DNA of 64,000 bases from Gordonia sp. OPL2 (lineage in GTDB: Bacteria; Actinomycetota; Actinomycetes; Mycobacteriales; Mycobacteriaceae). Positions 61,780 to 64,000 of the stretch are shown piece after piece (position 1 is the first letter of the stretch; every line of letters begins with the position of its first letter). The notes beneath the pieces were generated by a model. It was not told the origin of the DNA. It did no database searches and saw only the letters and a list, made by a program, of their open reading frames with translations. A program made the position numbers and the translations under genes. The stretch covers positions 62,001 to 126,000 of the forward strand of contig NZ_RKME01000008.1 of NCBI RefSeq assembly GCF_003797825.1, read 5' to 3'.

Positions 61780-62006
61780 GTCTGTGTCCTTCCGTGGGAA
61801 CGGGTGCTGCCCAACGATTCGTGACGGATGCGTCCCATGTTTCACGACTGCCGGAAACGTGATGCTTCTGTGGCCTGGATGTCGTCCTGTTGACGGACAC
61901 GGTCATGCGATGTGCATCTGTCCCAGATGACACGTCGGCGAGGCGCCAGGCCCGCACCGTGCGCCGATCGGTCGCTGAGGTGTCAGTGGGGACAGCGGCG
62001 TCCCTG

Positions 62007-62918
62007 TCACGCCAGGTGCGCGGAGATCTCGTCGGCCGCCGACCGTGTCGCGGCGGCGAGGTCGCCGAGGTCGCCGACGGACAGGGTCGTGTTGGGGCAG
62101 GCGACGATCGACGCCACCACCCGCTGCGTGGCGTCGACAATGGGTGCGCCGACGGTCACCGCAGCGATGTCCCCGTGGAGTTCGTCGGGCAGGTAGTCGG
62201 TGACCGACAGCTCGGTCAACAAGTCACCGACCCGCGCGCGCAGGCTCTCCGACATCGTGTCCAGCGAACTGAGGGCCTCCACCATGGCGACATGATCGTC
62301 GGTCATCCGCTCGATCGAGTAGCCGCGCTCGGCGATCACATCGAGGACCATCCGCAAGCGGGTGCGCGTCGGCTCCGGAGCCTGTGCGATCCAATCAGCC
62401 CGGGCCTGCGCCGGCTCCCAGGCGATGAACTCACGGCAGATGGGTGGGCGCAGTCGGATTCGGCTCCCGTGACGGAACCACGGCGAGGGTTCGGAGCCGT
62501 CGGACAGATGTGCCGGCACCGCGTGCGCGGCGACGGTGATCATGTCGGCCGAGGTCCGTCGCGCCACGAAGCAGGCGATGCCGAAGCGGTCGCTCAACTC
62601 GTGTGCGGCCGACGACGCCCAGCGGTTGAGGAGATCCGCGCTGCCGGCGGTCCGGGCGAGGGCGACGAATCCCGGTCCGATGCCGAAGGTCCCCGCCGCC
62701 GGTTCGCGGATCAGCCAGCCCCTCTCGACGAGTTCGCCGACGATCGCGTGTGCAGTGGCGCGCGAGAGTCCGGTCTGACGGACAATCTCGGCAAGGGTCA
62801 GCGACGGCTGGTCCGCACCTGCCAGGAGTTCGACGATGCGCACGACCCGGGTCGTCGGAGGTGAGGCGGCGCGCGATGGTTGACGCGCGTCGGAGGAGTC
62901 ACCTACGGTTTGTGTCAC
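62007..62918 (-). CDS. IclR family transcriptional regulator
   Basis: 303 residues. Winged helix (RIVELLAGADQPSLTLAEIVRQTGLSRATAHAIVGELVERGWL), then an effector domain with RFGIACFVARR, HAVPAHLSDG and the end VTVGAPIVDATQRVVASI. GTG start. Diverges from cysD; a perfect 16-bp palindrome lies 16-31 bases upstream of its start. May control sulfate activation or respond to a separate signal; sulfur control by IclR is unusual. Confidence 0.85.
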   Translation of the reverse strand: MTQTVGDSSDARQPSRAASPPTTRVVRIVELLAGADQPSLTLAEIVRQTGLSRATAHAIVGELVERGWLIREPAAGTFGIGPGFVALARTAGSADLLNRWASSAAHELSDRFGIACFVARRTSADMITVAAHAVPAHLSDGSEPSPWFRHGSRIRLRPPICREFIAWEPAQARADWIAQAPEPTRTRLRMVLDVIAERGYSIERMTDDHVAMVEALSSLDTMSESLRARVGDLLTELSVTDYLPDELHGDIAAVTVGAPIVDATQRVVASIVACPNTTLSVGDLGDLAAATRSAADEISAHLA

Positions 62919-62933
62919 ATAGTCAATACTTAG

Positions 62934-62949
62934 TGTCGAATATTCGACA
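62934..62949. promoter_or_regulatory. 16-bp palindrome between iclR and cysD
   Basis: TGTCGAATATTCGACA is a perfect inverted repeat placed 20 bases before cysD and 16 bases from iclR, a likely site for that regulator on both promoters. Confidence 0.7.
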
Positions 62950-62968
62950 TGTCAAGGAGATGGTCACG

Positions 62969-63913
62969 GTGCCGAGCACGACCGACGCGGGAGATCACCG
63001 CGTGCACCACGGGTATGAACTGACGCACCTGGCGGCCCTCGAGGCCGAGTCCGTGCACATCATGCGAGAGGTCGCGGCGACCTTCGAGCGGCCGGTGTTG
63101 CTGTTCTCCGGCGGTAAGGACTCGGTGGTCATGTTCCACCTGGCGCGCAAGGCCTTCTGGCCGGCGCCCGTCCCGTTCCCGCTGATGCATGTCGACACCG
63201 GCCACAACTTCGACGAGGTCATCGAGTATCGGGATCGAGTCGTCGAACAGACCGGTGTGCGTCTGGTCGTCAGTTCAGTGCAGGACGACATCGACGCGGG
63301 TCGCGTCGTCGAGGACACGGGGCCCGGCGCCAGCCGCAATCGTCTGCAGACCACCGCCCTGTTGCGCGGGATCACCGACAACCGGTTCGACGCGGTGTTC
63401 GGCGGCGCGCGCCGGGACGAGGAGAAGGCCCGCGCCAAGGAGCGGGTCTTCAGCTTCCGCGACGAGTTCGGCGCCTGGGACCCGCGTGCGCAACGACCGG
63501 AGCTGTGGCGGCTGTACAACGGGCGCCATCACAAGGGTGAGCACATCCGGGTCTTCCCGTTGAGCAACTGGACCGAACTCGACATCTGGCAGTACATCGG
63601 CACCGAGGACATCGAGCTCCCGCCGATCTACTACGCGCATGAACGCGAGGTGATCCCCCGGGACGGCATGTTCCTCGCGAAAACTCGTTTCCTGCAGCAG
63701 TATCCGGGTGAACAGGTGCAGACGGCGACGGTCCGGTTCCGCACCGTCGGTGACGCGACGTGCACCGGCTGTGTGCTGAGTGACGCAGATACCAATGACA
63801 AGGTGATCTCGGAGATCGAGATCACCCGGGTCACCGAGCGGGGGGCGACACGCGCCGACGATCGGATCTCGGAGGCGGGTATGGAGGATCGCAAGAAGGA
63901 AGGCTACTTCTGA
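62969..63913 (+). CDS. cysD: Sulfate adenylyltransferase subunit 2
   Basis: 314 residues; makes adenylyl sulfate from ATP and sulfate with CysN in assimilation. PP-loop SGGKDS at 47-52, then [69 protein letters not shown], and [11 protein letters not shown] 62969 has AAGGAG nine bases upstream; the ATG at 62960 directly touches that site. TGATG overlap with cysN. Confidence 0.93.
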   Translation: MPSTTDAGDHRVHHGYELTHLAALEAESVHIMREVAATFERPVLLFSGGKDSVVMFHLARKAFWPAPVPFPLMHVDTGHNFDEVIEYRDRVVEQTGVRLVVSSVQDDIDAGRVVEDTGPGASRNRLQTTALLRGITDNRFDAVFGGARRDEEKARAKERVFSFRDEFGAWDPRAQRPELWRLYNGRHHKGEHIRVFPLSNWTELDIWQYIGTEDIELPPIYYAHEREVIPRDGMFLAKTRFLQQYPGEQVQTATVRFRTVGDATCTGCVLSDADTNDKVISEIEITRVTERGATRADDRISEAGMEDRKKEGYF

Positions 63914-64000
63914 TGCCGAAGGAACTGTTGCGGCTGGCCACGGCGGGGTCGGTCGACGACGGCAAGTCCACTCTCATCGGACGCCTGCTCTTCGACTCCA
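63913..64000 (+). CDS. cysN: Sulfate adenylyltransferase subunit 1 (partial)
   Basis: Only the first 29 codons are in the window. [20 protein letters not shown] includes the GTPase P-loop GSVDDGKS that marks CysN (or the fused CysNC). ATG overlaps the cysD stop (TGATG), so the pair is one operon. Whether an APS kinase domain is fused cannot be seen. Confidence 0.92.
   Translation, partial: MPKELLRLATAGSVDDGKSTLIGRLLFDS

Overview
The window is high-GC DNA from an actinomycete of the Mycobacteriales, most like Gordonia, Rhodococcus or their relatives. The reasons are KstR-type operators, mycofactocin-type SDRs, a WXG100/toxin locus, and steroid genes whose order follows the M. tuberculosis kshA/hsa region. 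Genus is inference. Every base lies in a gene or within 300 bases of one; the largest gaps (about 200 to 265 bases) hold operators, REP-like elements or terminators.

Region 1 (1-12.2 kb): a truncated MFS exporter, a 46-aa membrane peptide, a DUF6918-like protein, an SDR/TetR pair with a strong operator, kstD with its MaoC hydratase partner under two KstR boxes, a secreted tyrosine phosphatase, kshB, two mycofactocin-type SDRs and an MFS transporter.

Region 2 (12.2-27.8 kb): a second steroid gene set. It holds an HsaD-type hydrolase, a 3alpha/20beta-hydroxysteroid dehydrogenase, a Cys-rich small protein, two more KstD-type flavoproteins, a ketosteroid isomerase, a steroid Baeyer-Villiger monooxygenase very like progesterone monooxygenase, a second HsaB, a PadR regulator, an HSL-type esterase, an IclR regulator, and second copies of HsaC, HsaA and KshA. 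Together these could take a C21 (pregnane or progesterone-like) steroid through side-chain removal and A/B-ring opening. A 13-bp dyad close to CCCGCTGAGCGGG recurs in the divergent promoters of this set and of kshB, suggesting a dedicated regulon separate from KstR.

Region 3 (27.8-41.5 kb): the classical KstR-type set. It has hsaE-hsaG-hsaF, then kshA1 plus a Cys-rich small protein diverging from hsaA1-hsaC1-hsaB1 and a DUF1214/SDR/sulfotransferase tail. hsaD is missing from this operon; the only HsaD-like gene is in region 2. Between the two parts lie a VOC protein, a TIGR03086 protein, a membrane protein and an NlpC/P60 hydrolase.

Region 4 (41.6-52.9 kb): a TMEM175-like channel, LacI regulator, MFS exporter, and an L-rhamnose operon (mutarotase, transporter, isomerase, fused aldolase/dehydrogenase, kinase, lactate dehydrogenase) with LacI-type operators.

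Region 5 (52.9-64 kb): an echA/fadE operon behind a KstR2-like box, a secreted glycoside hydrolase, a WXG100/polymorphic-toxin locus with two immunity-like genes (the second broken by an in-frame stop), a secreted protein, an IclR regulator and the start of cysDN. Three convergent gene junctions carry nested palindromes with a shared central GGA-N3-TCC core, and three intergenic gaps carry REP/BIME-like repeats.
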